Shown here piece by piece: positions 51,554 through 61,476 of a DNA stretch of 64,000 nucleotides. Made by a program: the position numbers and the translations under genes. The notes under the pieces were generated by a model. It was given only the letters and a program-made list of their open reading frames with translations, was not told the DNA's origin and did no database searches. Source of the stretch: Chryseosolibacter sp964532595 (GTDB taxonomy: Bacteria > Bacteroidota > Bacteroidia > Cytophagales > Cyclobacteriaceae). How positions within the stretch are numbered: position 1 is the first letter of the stretch; the number at the start of each line of letters is the position of its first letter. The stretch is from positions 21,537 through 85,536 of the forward strand of contig CAZHIQ010000013.1 of assembly GCA_964532595.1 (NCBI GenBank), read 5' to 3'.

Positions 51554-53071
51554 TCACTCGGGATCGACGATGACGTACGACATCTCGCCGTCCTTACCGT
51601 CCATGAGCTGTACGCCCACTTTCTTAAGGTCGTCGCGAATCCGGTCGGAGAGCGCGTAATTCCTGTCAGCGCGCGCCTTTTTCCTCAGATCAATAAGAAC
51701 TCCGAGAACGCTGTCGAGCAATCCGTCGTCGGCCGTTGTCTCTTCCTGAAGCCCGAGTATCTCCTCCATGAAATCTATAAATGTTTTCGAGAAGTGCGAG
51801 AAGGTTTCAGCGGTTACGGTGGCGAGCGATTGGTTGCCCGACTTGAAATCATTTATGCGCGCGGCCATTTCGAAGAGCACCGCAAGGGTACGCGCAGTGT
51901 TGAAGTCGTCGCCCATATGGGTGAAGCAGGCCTCGGCCAGCTTTCGCAGCTCTTCGTCAACTGCGGTGTCTATGTTGCCCGCAGTTCCCGGATGGTTGAG
52001 TTGACGAACGGTTTTCAGTGCCTGGCTGAGCTTTCGATATCCTTTCTCAGCTGCGTTCAAGGCCTCGTTCGAAAAATCAAGTGTGCTGGAATAGTGCGAC
52101 TGCAGCATGAAGAACCGTACCGTGGAGGGGGAGTACCCCTTGTCAAGGAGTTTGTGGTTGCCGGTGAATAGCTCCTGAGGCAGGAACGAATTGCCCAGCG
52201 ATTTGCTCATCTTTTGCCCGTTGACGGTGAGCATATTCGAATGCATCCAGTAGCGAACGGGCGGTTTGCCATTGGCGCCGGTAGCCTGCGCGATCTCACA
52301 TTCGTGATGAGGAAACTTCAGATCCATGCCGCCGCCGTGAATATCAAAGGTCTCGCCGAGATACTTGGTGCTCATCACCGTACACTCGATATGCCAACCG
52401 GGAAACCCATCGCCCCACGGCGAAGGCCAGCGCATGATGTGCGATGGTGATGCTTTCTTCCAGAGGGCGAAGTCAATCTTGTCGCGTTTTTCATCCTGGC
52501 TGTCAAGTGCACGTCCGCTTTCCATCAGGTCCTCAATCTTTCGTCCGGAGAGAATTCCGTAAGAGTATTCTTTGTGGTACTTCTTGACGTCGAAGTACAC
52601 CGACCCATTCACTTCATAGGCGAATCCTTTTTCCAGTAGGCGCTGCGTGATTTGAATCTGTTCGAGGATATGACCGGTAGCCGAGGGCTCAATGCTCGGC
52701 GGCAGGATATTAAACTGGCGCATCACTTCATGGAAGTCTTCCGTGTATTGCTTCACCACTTCCATGGGTTCGAGACGCTCCAGGCGCGCTTTCTTGGCAA
52801 TCTTGTCCTCGCCGTCGTCAGCATCGCTTTCCAGGTGGCCGACATCGGTGATGTTGCGCACATACCGCACTTTATACCCGAGGTAGCGCAGGTACCGGAA
52901 CACCAGGTCGAAGGTGAGGAACGTCCTGACGTTGCCGAGGTGTACTTTGTTGTATACGGTGGGCCCGCATACATACATGCCGACCTGACCAGGGTGTAAA
53001 GGTTTAAACTCCTCCTTTTCGCCGGAAAGAGAATTGCTGATGAATACCGGGTATTGCTCGTACAGTGCCAT
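51554..53071 (-). CDS. cysS: Cysteinyl-tRNA synthetase
   Basis: 505 residues with start at 53071 (MALYEQYPVFISNSL); the 17-codon in-frame extension upstream lacks family similarity. The HIGH-type motif is KVHLGNVRTF after CGPTVYN, and the KMSKS loop is QKMSKSLGNSF. Zinc ligands appear in MYVCGPT, HIECTVM and HHECEIAQ. Class I synthetase charging tRNA-Cys. It lies just downstream of the RND efflux operon on the same strand (88 bp gap). Confidence 0.96.
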   Translation of the reverse strand: MALYEQYPVFISNSLSGEKEEFKPLHPGQVGMYVCGPTVYNKVHLGNVRTFLTFDLVFRYLRYLGYKVRYVRNITDVGHLESDADDGEDKIAKKARLERLEPMEVVKQYTEDFHEVMRQFNILPPSIEPSATGHILEQIQITQRLLEKGFAYEVNGSVYFDVKKYHKEYSYGILSGRKIEDLMESGRALDSQDEKRDKIDFALWKKASPSHIMRWPSPWGDGFPGWHIECTVMSTKYLGETFDIHGGGMDLKFPHHECEIAQATGANGKPPVRYWMHSNMLTVNGQKMSKSLGNSFLPQELFTGNHKLLDKGYSPSTVRFFMLQSHYSSTLDFSNEALNAAEKGYRKLSQALKTVRQLNHPGTAGNIDTAVDEELRKLAEACFTHMGDDFNTARTLAVLFEMAARINDFKSGNQSLATVTAETFSHFSKTFIDFMEEILGLQEETTADDGLLDSVLGVLIDLRKKARADRNYALSDRIRDDLKKVGVQLMDGKDGEMSYVIVDPE

Positions 53072-53159
53072 ATATTTCAAGAGGGCGAAATTAGCGAATT
53101 CTGGCAAGACAGCGGTACTCATGGTGAAATTTGGGCCCGTGAGCCCAGATTCCGACCTC

Positions 53160-54575
53160 TCACTTCCAGCTCCAGCCGCCTCCCAGGGCGCGGTACAGCC
53201 CTACCACTGAATGGAAGATGTTCTTCTTGACGTTGGCCAGCTGCAGTTCAGCTTCAAGTACACTTTTCTGAGCGGTGATCACTTCCAGATACGAGGCATA
53301 GCCGGAGGTAAAAAGCACGTTGGACGTCGAAACCGCGTCAAGAAGTGTGGCCACTTCTTCTTCCTTGAGGTCGTACACTTCCTCAAGGTTATCGATTGCC
53401 CGCATATTGTTGACGACTTCTCCATATCCGGCGATGATGGCTTTCTGATAATTGTAGAAAGCGGCTTGTCGCTCGGCGACGGAACGGCTGAAGTTGGCGC
53501 GTATCCGGTTCTGGTTGAACAGCGGAGCGCTCAGACCGGCGAGAACACCGGTGGCTAGCGATTCGGGCGACAACAACGTTGCGGCGTCGAGGGAGTTGAG
53601 ACCGGCATAAGGAAATATCCGCAGGGTCGGGAAGAACGCCGCACGTGCAGCCTGGACGTTAGCTTTAGCAGCCGCCAATTCAAGCTCGGCCTGCTGGATA
53701 TCGGGACGGTTGAGCAGGAGTGAGGCGGGGAGACCCTCATGCATGGTCGGCGGAAGCACCAGATCGCTGATGTTTCGGGGACGCGGAATAGGCTGGGGAT
53801 ATCGCCCAAGCAGCAAGTTGATTTCCGTTTCAAGTTCGACGATGCGTTGTTCCTTCTCCTTCTCGAGGGCCCGGGTATTCAAGAGCTGGGCTGAGGCCTG
53901 TTGGACGGCCAGCTCCGTCGCCCTTCCACCCATTTTCTGAATGTTGATGATTTCAAGAGCGATGGTTTGAAACTCTATGTTTTTACGAACAACTTCCAGC
54001 TCGTTGTCAACAGCGAGTAACTCATAGTACAGTCGCGCGACCTCAGCGACGATGGCAGTCGTCAGCAAGTGTTTCCCTTTTTCGGATGCAAGAAAGCGTG
54101 CGTATGCGGCCCTCTTCTCGTTCCGGAGTCGTCCCCAGAGGTCGACTTCCCAGCTGGCTTGTAATCCGAGGAAATGTTCTTCGTCCAGAGATGCGCGGGT
54201 GTTATCGCGGTTGCCTTCAGGCACGAGGTTGTCGTTAAGGGTCGACATGTCCGAGGTTGCGGTGATATTGACGTTAGGCAGCAGCGCCCCGGAGCGTATG
54301 CGGTATTCGGCACGTGCCATTTCGATGCGTTCGATGGCCGTGCGCAGATCGAGGTTGTTGGCCAGCGCCGTTTCGATTAAATCGACGAGTACGGTGTCGG
54401 CGAAGAAGTCACGCCATTGAATGCTGCCATCCGTTAGTGTATCGGTACCTCCGATATATGTTTCAGGCAGCGTGGGCGCCGAAGGCAGGGGAGGAGGCGT
54501 GGTTACTTTGCAACTGCTCAGGGCAATTGCGACGACGAAAAAAGAAACGATGCGTATTGACAATGTTGTTGACAT
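53160..54575 (-). CDS. RND outer-membrane efflux lipoprotein (NodT/OprM-type TolC)
   Basis: 471 residues, lipoprotein signal with lipobox ALSSC (Cys22). Two OEP repeats of helical hairpins follow, for example DLRTAIERIEMARAEYRIRSGALLPNV with RPDIQQAELELAAAKANVQAARAAFFPTL. It forms the outer-membrane channel of the tripartite pump encoded by the two upstream genes, 12 bp after the RND transporter. The C-terminus ends GGGWSWK, as in OprM relatives. Confidence 0.94.
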   Translation of the reverse strand: MSTTLSIRIVSFFVVAIALSSCKVTTPPPLPSAPTLPETYIGGTDTLTDGSIQWRDFFADTVLVDLIETALANNLDLRTAIERIEMARAEYRIRSGALLPNVNITATSDMSTLNDNLVPEGNRDNTRASLDEEHFLGLQASWEVDLWGRLRNEKRAAYARFLASEKGKHLLTTAIVAEVARLYYELLAVDNELEVVRKNIEFQTIALEIINIQKMGGRATELAVQQASAQLLNTRALEKEKEQRIVELETEINLLLGRYPQPIPRPRNISDLVLPPTMHEGLPASLLLNRPDIQQAELELAAAKANVQAARAAFFPTLRIFPYAGLNSLDAATLLSPESLATGVLAGLSAPLFNQNRIRANFSRSVAERQAAFYNYQKAIIAGYGEVVNNMRAIDNLEEVYDLKEEEVATLLDAVSTSNVLFTSGYASYLEVITAQKSVLEAELQLANVKKNIFHSVVGLYRALGGGWSWK

Positions 54576-54587
54576 CTCGATCAGACT

Positions 54588-57500
54588 TTAAGCGTTTGCG
54601 GGGTGGGTTTCAGCGTTGACATCGACGTTCGTCGGTTGCGCTTTTTTGGCTTCAGGTTTCTTGCGCTCGGTCAGGCTTGCGAATAAGACGTACAAACCGG
54701 GGATGACAATCACTCCGAATACCGTTCCGATCACCATGCCGCCAGCAGCCGCGGTACCGATGGAGCGGTTCCCCATCGCGCCGGCGCCGGTGGCGACGAC
54801 AAGCGGAATGAGTCCCGCGACAAACGCGAACGATGTCATCAGAATGGGACGCAAGCGCGCGGCGGATCCTTCAACGGCGGCCTTTAAAACCGAAACTCCT
54901 TCGGCTTTTCGCTGAATAGCAAACTCAACGATGAGAATAGCGTTCTTGCCCAGCAATCCGATCAGCATGATGAGAGCCACCTGAGCGTAGATGTTGTTCT
55001 CGAGCCCCAGCACCTTCAAGGCGAAGAACGCACCGAAGATACCAGCCGGTAGTGAGAGGAGTACAGGCAGCGGAAGAAGGAAGCTTTCGTATTGAGCCGC
55101 GAGCAAGAGGTAAACGAAGATGAGGGAGATCAGGAAGATGTAAATGGCCTGGTCGCCCGACTTCACTTCTTCGCGCGTCATACCTGCCCAGTCGAAGCTG
55201 TAACCGCGGGGAAGTGTTTCCGCTGCCAGGCGTCTTATCTCAGCAATGGCGTCACCGGTACTGTATCCGGGTTTAACGTTTCCGTTGACGCGGGCGGCGT
55301 TGTACATATTGTAACGCGTAAGCTGTTCGGGGCCGTAAACACGTTCAAGCCGGATGAACGTTGAGTAAGGGACCATTTCGCCATCTTTGTTTCTAACGAA
55401 AAGGGATAGCAGGTCTTCGGGTTTTTCGCGATACTCGGGAAGAGCCTGGACCATGACACGGTACATCTGGCCGAACCTTACAAAGTTTGAAGCGTAGTAT
55501 CCCCCCATCAACACCTGAAGGGTGCTCATCGCATCTTCGACGGTCACACCTTTCTTCGCAGCCATATCGTGATCGACGTGGATCAGGTACTGCGGGAAGT
55601 TGGGATCAAAGTTCGTATGGGCTTTGTCGACTATGGGGCCGGCCTCAAGGGCTGCGATGAAATCGTGAGTAACTTTTTCAAAAGCCTGAAGGTCTCCGGT
55701 ACCGGTTTGATCGAGGAGGCGCATTTCAAAACCACTGGCGTTACCGAACCCCGGAACGGTGGGTGGGGAGAAGAACTCCACCCGGGCGTCGGTGATATGG
55801 CGCGTACGCTGATGAAGAATTTCGATGACATCATCGACCGACTCCTGTCGTTGGTCCCATGGAACCAGGTTAATGATCCCCATACCGAACGATGCTCCCG
55901 ACACTCCGTTCACTAATGAGTACCCCGCCAGCGTCGAGGTCGCTTCGACAATATCCATTCCGTTAAGGACGTATTGGATTTCGTCAAGTACTTTCTCCGT
56001 GCGCTCAAGAGTAGCCCCCGAAGGTGCGGTGACGTTGATGTAAACCACGCCCTGGTCTTCATTGGGGATAAAGCCGGTAGGAAGCACGCTGTTAATTCCA
56101 TAAGTGGCGACCAGGAAAAGAGCGAGGAGGCCGATAGTTACTGTGCGTCGGCCGGCAATGACGGCGATAACACGACGATACCCGTTTTCAAGTCCGGAGT
56201 ACCAACGGTTGAAACCGTTGAAGAAGCGCTGGAGGATGCCGGTTTTCTTTTTGCTGTGATGGGGATTCTTCAGCATGATCGCACATAGCGCGGGCGTTAG
56301 CGTCAGCGCGTTTATACCCGAGATGACGATGGCAATGGCCAGCGTCAGGGAAAACTGGCGGTAGAACACTCCGACCGGTCCTGAAAGAAACGCGACAGGC
56401 ACAAACACCGCCGACATAACGAGGGTAATGGCAATGATGGCGCTACTGATTTCCTTCATCGCTGCGAACGTTGCTTCACGCGGAGGCAGGTTCTCCGTTT
56501 CCATCTTTGCGTGTACAGCTTCGACGACGACGATCGCGTTGTCAACGACGATACCGATAGCGAGCACGAGGGCGAAGAGTGTAAGCAGGTTAATGGAGAA
56601 TCCCATCACCTGCATGAAGAAGAGTGCTCCGATCAGGGCAACAGGAATGGCCAGTGCCGGGATTAACGTCGACCGCCAATCCTGGAGGAAGATGAAGACC
56701 ACCAACGATACCAGCAAAAAGGCTTCAATCAGTGTGCGGACAACTTCAGAAATAGACGCGTCGAGAAAGCGTGATACATCATACGTATAGTTGTAGGTCA
56801 TCCCCGGCGGGAATATATCTTCGAGCTCAGTCATGCGAGCTTTGATTCGCGTGATCACATCGCGTGCGTTGGAACCCGGACGCTGGTTAATCAGGATGGA
56901 GGCCGCCGGCGTACCATTGTTTTTCGAGATACGCGCAAAACTCTGCGCGCCGAATTCGATGTCGGCGACATCTTTCAATCGCAATATTGACCCATCCGCG
57001 TCGGAACGAAGGACGAGATTTTCGTATTCTTCCGGTGTGCTGAACTTTCCGGTGTAACGCAAAACGTACTGCAAAGCCTGAGGTGTCTTATCCGAACTTT
57101 CTCCCGCCTTTCCGGGCGCGGCTTCGATGTTCTGGCGCTGAATAGCTTCGACGATTTCCTCGGTTGAGATTTTATAAGAGGTCATGCGGTCGGGTTTCAG
57201 CCAGACGCGCATGGAATAGTCTTTTTCCGAAACGATCTCGGAGTATCCTACGCCGTCGATCCGCTTCAACTCCTGAAGGATATTGATATCGGTAAAGTTG
57301 TATATGAATTTCTCGTCGAGATTAGGATCCGTGCTGACGATGTTTACATACATCAGCAGGCTGTTTACCTCTTTTTCAACAATAACGCCGTTGCGGATTA
57401 CTTCTTCCGGAAGTTCATCGATAATGGTTTGCACGCGGTTTTGAACCGCTACCGCGGCGAGGTCGGGATCCGTTCCGACGGCAAAGGTGACATCGATCAC

Positions 57501-57764
57501 CACCGTGCCGTTATTACTGGCTACTGACGACATGTGGGTCATCCCCGGAACGCCGTTGATGGCGCGCTCCAATGGTACAGCTACGGTCCGTGTGGCCACG
57601 TCCGCGTTTCCGCCCGTATACCGTGCCCGGACTGAGACCGACGGCGGAATGATATCGGGATATTGACTGACGGAGAGCTCGAAGTAGGAGAGGACGCCCA
57701 GCAGGACTATTATAAGTGATATTACCAGGGAAAGAACCGGCCTCTTGATAAATATATCAAACAT
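54588..57764 (-). CDS. RND (HAE1/AcrB-type) multidrug efflux transporter
   Basis: 1058 residues with 12 membrane segments and two large periplasmic loops. N-terminus FIKRPVLSLVISLIIVLLGVLSY and the C-terminal LLGKNAILIVEFA Lys are family-typical, as is RLRPILMTSFAF. At the proton-relay position of TM4 it reads GIVVDNAIVVVEAVH (Asp408-Asn409). E. coli AcrB has two Asp there, so the relay is altered. It pumps substrates from the periplasm or outer membrane leaflet via the neighbouring adaptor and channel. Substrate spectrum is unknown; drug or endogenous lipid export are both possible. Confidence 0.95.
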   Translation of the reverse strand: MFDIFIKRPVLSLVISLIIVLLGVLSYFELSVSQYPDIIPPSVSVRARYTGGNADVATRTVAVPLERAINGVPGMTHMSSVASNNGTVVIDVTFAVGTDPDLAAVAVQNRVQTIIDELPEEVIRNGVIVEKEVNSLLMYVNIVSTDPNLDEKFIYNFTDINILQELKRIDGVGYSEIVSEKDYSMRVWLKPDRMTSYKISTEEIVEAIQRQNIEAAPGKAGESSDKTPQALQYVLRYTGKFSTPEEYENLVLRSDADGSILRLKDVADIEFGAQSFARISKNNGTPAASILINQRPGSNARDVITRIKARMTELEDIFPPGMTYNYTYDVSRFLDASISEVVRTLIEAFLLVSLVVFIFLQDWRSTLIPALAIPVALIGALFFMQVMGFSINLLTLFALVLAIGIVVDNAIVVVEAVHAKMETENLPPREATFAAMKEISSAIIAITLVMSAVFVPVAFLSGPVGVFYRQFSLTLAIAIVISGINALTLTPALCAIMLKNPHHSKKKTGILQRFFNGFNRWYSGLENGYRRVIAVIAGRRTVTIGLLALFLVATYGINSVLPTGFIPNEDQGVVYINVTAPSGATLERTEKVLDEIQYVLNGMDIVEATSTLAGYSLVNGVSGASFGMGIINLVPWDQRQESVDDVIEILHQRTRHITDARVEFFSPPTVPGFGNASGFEMRLLDQTGTGDLQAFEKVTHDFIAALEAGPIVDKAHTNFDPNFPQYLIHVDHDMAAKKGVTVEDAMSTLQVLMGGYYASNFVRFGQMYRVMVQALPEYREKPEDLLSLFVRNKDGEMVPYSTFIRLERVYGPEQLTRYNMYNAARVNGNVKPGYSTGDAIAEIRRLAAETLPRGYSFDWAGMTREEVKSGDQAIYIFLISLIFVYLLLAAQYESFLLPLPVLLSLPAGIFGAFFALKVLGLENNIYAQVALIMLIGLLGKNAILIVEFAIQRKAEGVSVLKAAVEGSAARLRPILMTSFAFVAGLIPLVVATGAGAMGNRSIGTAAAGGMVIGTVFGVIVIPGLYVLFASLTERKKPEAKKAQPTNVDVNAETHPANA

Positions 57765-57835
57765 GTCGAAAGTAGTTTCAATAGAAATTCATCACAACGA
57801 ATACCGTTGTGCGTTTCGATGCACGAAGGCGTGCA

Positions 57836-58969
57836 TCAGAGACTTACCATCATGATAGAATCGAGCGCAACGGGTTTGGGAACTATGCGCATACCGTCGC
57901 GAATCTCCTGTATGCCTTCGAAGACGATCTTGTCGCCCGACTTCAGGCCGGACTCGACGATATAGTACCGCGAGAATCGCGTTTTGGGTACGAAGAACCG
58001 CATGCGTACCTGGTTGGCCGAGTCGACAACGAATACGAAGTTCTTGTCCTGAATTTCAAAGACTGCTTTTTGTGGAATCAGCAGAGCGTCTTCAAGTTCA
58101 TTGGCGAGACGGATCTTACCGGTAGCGCCGTGCTTAAGAATAGCATTAGGGTTAGGGAACCTGGCGCGGAAAGAGATCGAACCTGTACTTGCCTGAAATT
58201 CGCCTCCCATCGTTTCCACACTTCCGTGATAGGGATATTGTGTTCCGTCGGCGAGCATCAGTGTAACAAGATCGTTACGCCGGCGCGATTCTTCGACGCT
58301 GGATTTAACGTAGTCAAGGTACTCGCCTTCCGATACATTGAAGTACACAAATACTTCACTGATGTCGGAGACCGTAGTGAGAAGCGTACCGTGGTCGATG
58401 AGACTTCCTACCTTAAAGGGAATACGGTCAATGATTCCGTCGAAAGGTGCGCGGACGCTGGTATAGGAGAGACGCAGCTCTGCGTTTTGTTTCGCCCAAC
58501 GCGCTTGTTCTATTTTCGCATTAACGGCTTTGAGTTTGGCCTGAGCTACGCTGAGTTCAGTCTCGGAAATAACCCGCTTTTCGACCATCACTTTCAGACG
58601 GTCTACCTCAAGCTCCGATGCTTTGGCCTCAGCAATAGCGCTCTCGAGGTTAGCCGTAGCTTTCGCGAGCTCGGCTCTGTACTCTTCATCGTTGATTTTG
58701 AAAAGGATCTGACCTTTCTTCACACGCTGGCCTTCATCAACATAGATTCGTTCGAGGAAGCCTTGAACGCGTGCGCGCAGTTCAACGTTCTGAACTGCCT
58801 GGATGTCGGCTACATATTCGCGATAGAGGCTGGTGTCGCGGGTAATGACCTTTGTAACCGGCAGTACGCGGAGTTGACTTTCTGTATCGGTGCTTTCCAC
58901 GGATTTTTGGGCATTGTTACAGGAACTTATTGTAAAGACAAGCAGAATCAGCGGACAAATCCATTTCAT
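57836..58969 (-). CDS. RND periplasmic adaptor (membrane fusion protein)
   Basis: 377 residues, lipoprotein signal LLVFTISSC (Cys17). The MFP order is seen: a barrel-sandwich half (VELRARVQGFLERIYVDEGQRVKKGQILFKI), an alpha-hairpin (about 95-150), then the other lipoyl half (LSYTSVRAPFDGIIDRIPFKVGSLID). The beta-barrel and membrane-proximal domain finish it. It bridges the RND pump and the outer-membrane channel and is the first gene of the three-gene operon. The 510-bp region upstream contains several dyads that may be operators. Confidence 0.95.
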   Translation of the reverse strand: MKWICPLILLVFTISSCNNAQKSVESTDTESQLRVLPVTKVITRDTSLYREYVADIQAVQNVELRARVQGFLERIYVDEGQRVKKGQILFKINDEEYRAELAKATANLESAIAEAKASELEVDRLKVMVEKRVISETELSVAQAKLKAVNAKIEQARWAKQNAELRLSYTSVRAPFDGIIDRIPFKVGSLIDHGTLLTTVSDISEVFVYFNVSEGEYLDYVKSSVEESRRRNDLVTLMLADGTQYPYHGSVETMGGEFQASTGSISFRARFPNPNAILKHGATGKIRLANELEDALLIPQKAVFEIQDKNFVFVVDSANQVRMRFFVPKTRFSRYYIVESGLKSGDKIVFEGIQEIRDGMRIVPKPVALDSIMMVSL

Positions 58970-59479
58970 GGTTTTTGTTATTTAAATGATGTATTGATCA
59001 AAAAGACAAAATCCGGGAGAGCAGGCTGCCCGGCTAAAAAAGCAACGCAGAACGTCGCGATAAAACTCCAAAGATACAGTGCATGCAAAATCTGAACCAG
59101 TATATTATCACCGATAGTTTCCGCCTGTCAAATTTGAAGAACGTCCTTTGACGATGAGTTCATTATCGGGTGCTTACAACGAAGTTTTGCGCAACCTTTC
59201 GTTAACGCCAACTGTTCTTCCGTTAACTTGTTTTTGTTGAATTCCTTTCGTCGAAAGGGTTGTTAACGGAAGTTAGGTACGGGTGGGTACGGTGTCGCAC
59301 TCATTTTGCGTTTGAGAATCCTGTAATTTCGCAAGGATGCGGTTGTACAGCCGCTTCCGTTGTTATATGTTGTTATATTGAGAGTACGAGCGTGAATCTA
59401 TGCGCACCATGGAGAGAGGCGTAGCTTGCGGGGTCTGGTTTTTATTATGTGAAAAGACAACAAATACGATAACACGGCA
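58970..59479. promoter_or_regulatory. Intergenic regulatory region between the RND operon and the MFS gene
   Basis: No gene seen. Contents: an exact minus-strand -7 box TATCTTTG at 59069-59076 (for the RND operon). An 11-bp inverted repeat CTTCCGTTAAC / GTTAACGGAAG is at 59217-59227 and 59262-59272, enclosing a CCTTTCG-T-CGAAAGG dyad (59244-59258). Three GTTAAC copies start at 59201, 59222 and 59262, i.e. 21 and 40 bp apart. A near-palindrome GCGGTTGTACAGCCGC (59339-59354) faces the MFS gene. Spacing and symmetry suggest protein binding sites. Confidence 0.5.
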
Positions 59480-60745
59480 TTGGTAGAAAGGCTCTTCCCG
59501 GCATTTCAGAGTCGGAATTACCGTTTGTATTTTTTTGGACAGTCACTGTCATTGATAGGTACATGGATGCAGCGCACGGCTGTGTACTGGTTGGTATATC
59601 GTATGACGGGGTCGGAGTTGATACTCGGTGTGACTGTGTTCTCTGCGCAGTTTCCTTCTTTTCTTTTTTCGATTCCCGGCGGAGTAGTATCCGATCGCTA
59701 CAATCGATTCCGGGTTTTGGTAGGTACGCAGATCCTTTCGCTAATTCAGGCGGTGTTGATGACCGCATTGGTTTGGGGTGGTGACTACGCCGTGTGGCAG
59801 ATATTGCTGCTTAGTGTGGTGCTGGGGACGATCAATGCGTTTGACGTACCTGCGCGGCAGGCGTTGGTGTACGACATGGTCAATCGCAAAGAGCACCTGT
59901 CGAATGCTATAGCGTTAAATTCGTCGATGGTGAATGTCGCACGACTTGTCGGGCCGGCGTTGTCGGGGATTGTGCTTGAGAAATTCGGTGCGCAGGTTTG
60001 CTTCTTATCGAATGCTTTCAGCTTTATAGCGGTAATTGGCTCGTTACTCGCAATGCGTTTACCCGTATTCAAACGTCGTGAACGCAAGACTTCGGCGGTG
60101 GCAGACGTGAAAGAGGGCTTCCGTTATTTGCGTGAGACGCCTCAGATCAGTCGGGTGATGTTGATGTTGGCGTTAATCAGTCTGGTGGCATTGCCTTTCA
60201 TCACTCTTTTGCCCGTTTATGCAAGTGAGGTGTTCGGCGGAGATGCCACGACGTTCGGCTTACTGAACAGCTTTGTCGGAATAGGAGCAGTGACGGGCGC
60301 CTTGTTTCTCGCTGCCTTAAAACCCGGGACGAATTTGAAGAAAGTGTTGTTCCGCAGCACCCTCGTCTTTGGTGTCAGCCTGATGGTATTTGCCTATATC
60401 TCGTCGTTTTACTGGGCGATGCCCTTTATTATTCTGGCGGGATTTGGCATGATGTCGCAGACGACCCTGAGTAATACCCTGATTCAGACGACGGTGGCGC
60501 CGGCTATGCGGGGGAGGGTGATCAGCTTTTACGCTATGGCATTTTTCGGCATGCAGCCCCTGGGTGGTTTGCTGGTCGGGTCGGTCGCGGAGGTGATCGG
60601 CGCCCCCCTGACCGTCTTGTTGGAGGGCGTTGCGACGTTGCTTATCGCCGTATTGTTCTTCCCGTTTCTCCGCCGGGATCTGATGATGAAGAAGTACAGG
60701 ATGAAGCTCAGGCAGCTGCAGCAGCAGACGGTTGAGAGCACTTAA
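59480..60745 (+). CDS. MFS transporter (EntS-like, MFS_3 exporter)
   Basis: 421 residues, about 12 membrane segments. The start is a TTG codon at 59480; no ATG is available in frame, since the in-frame ATG at 59447 is followed by a stop. Typical motifs are FPAFQSRNYRLYFFGQSLSLIGTWMQRTAVYWLVY at the N-terminus, and GVVSDRYNRFRVLVG (motif A). Exporters of this group move siderophores or drugs. It is divergent from the RND operon across a dyad-rich region, so the two may respond to the same regulator. Confidence 0.9.
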   Translation: MVERLFPAFQSRNYRLYFFGQSLSLIGTWMQRTAVYWLVYRMTGSELILGVTVFSAQFPSFLFSIPGGVVSDRYNRFRVLVGTQILSLIQAVLMTALVWGGDYAVWQILLLSVVLGTINAFDVPARQALVYDMVNRKEHLSNAIALNSSMVNVARLVGPALSGIVLEKFGAQVCFLSNAFSFIAVIGSLLAMRLPVFKRRERKTSAVADVKEGFRYLRETPQISRVMLMLALISLVALPFITLLPVYASEVFGGDATTFGLLNSFVGIGAVTGALFLAALKPGTNLKKVLFRSTLVFGVSLMVFAYISSFYWAMPFIILAGFGMMSQTTLSNTLIQTTVAPAMRGRVISFYAMAFFGMQPLGGLLVGSVAEVIGAPLTVLLEGVATLLIAVLFFPFLRRDLMMKKYRMKLRQLQQQTVEST

Positions 60746-60786
60746 GGGCGCCCATTCGTACCTGAATGAGCAAATTTTCTCGCATC

Positions 60787-61455
60787 TTAGTCTCTCCTGC
60801 TCTGCTTTCGCAAAAAATAGTCGATCGTAAACTCCACGCGTTGATTTCGCAAGTCCAGGCGATATGCGGTTCCGTCCACCTCTCCGTATGATGAAAGTAC
60901 CTTAGTGAGTCCGTAGTAATAATCAACTCCAATACTGATTCGGTCACTCAACCGATAGGCACCGCCGCCTGACAATCCGAATTCACGCCTTGCAGTCAAA
61001 AAGTCGACATCCTTATTATTCGGAAGGAAATGCCGAAAAATAATACCTGCTTTCAGGTCGATGTTCAGATGCTTGATATTGCCTTGGATGAAAACCGGTG
61101 CTTCATAAAAATAGTGATTTCTACTACTAGCAACCTTGTCGACCTCAAGAAACGGGGCCCCAATCAGAAAGGCCTCCTCGGACTGGTTTAAGGACTTACG
61201 TTTGAACTTTGCCCCAACTAACAGTCCGGCTCGCATCTTGAGTACTTCTGTTAGAGTCTTTAGAACACCCAGACCTCCGCGCACCTCGAGGGCAGAGAAA
61301 TTTGACGGTGCAGCCAGATCGGTAGCGAACGTAGAAGACCCCACGCGAAGCTGGACGGAAGATCTTAGTTTGGATTCCTTCGGTTGCTCGTTGTGCTGCG
61401 CATAGGATACAGTGCACAGCAGCATGGAAGTAATAATATAACTAAGTTTTTTCAT
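60787..61455 (-). CDS. Outer-membrane beta-barrel (porin-like) protein
   Basis: 222 residues, signal peptide MKKLSYIITSMLLCTVSYAQ. The mature part has alternating hydrophobic strands (LRSSVQLRVGSSTF, RAGLLVGAKFKRKS, EAPVFIQGNIKHLNIDLKAGIIF, YRLSDRISIGVDYYYGLTKVL). It looks like an 8- to 10-stranded OmpA/OmpX-like barrel (outer membrane protein beta-barrel domain). The role is unknown. It lies 21 bp downstream of the last of two tandem paralogous lipoproteins and is on the same strand, so the three may form an operon. Confidence 0.78.
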   Translation of the reverse strand: MKKLSYIITSMLLCTVSYAQHNEQPKESKLRSSVQLRVGSSTFATDLAAPSNFSALEVRGGLGVLKTLTEVLKMRAGLLVGAKFKRKSLNQSEEAFLIGAPFLEVDKVASSRNHYFYEAPVFIQGNIKHLNIDLKAGIIFRHFLPNNKDVDFLTARREFGLSGGGAYRLSDRISIGVDYYYGLTKVLSSYGEVDGTAYRLDLRNQRVEFTIDYFLRKQSRRD

Positions 61456-61476
61456 AAGTGATTCCCCATTTTCTTA

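Noticed and set aside
57809..59095. 428-codon plus-strand ORF over the RND adaptor
   Set aside because: Shadow of the adaptor gene, which has a complete lipoprotein signal and MFP domains.
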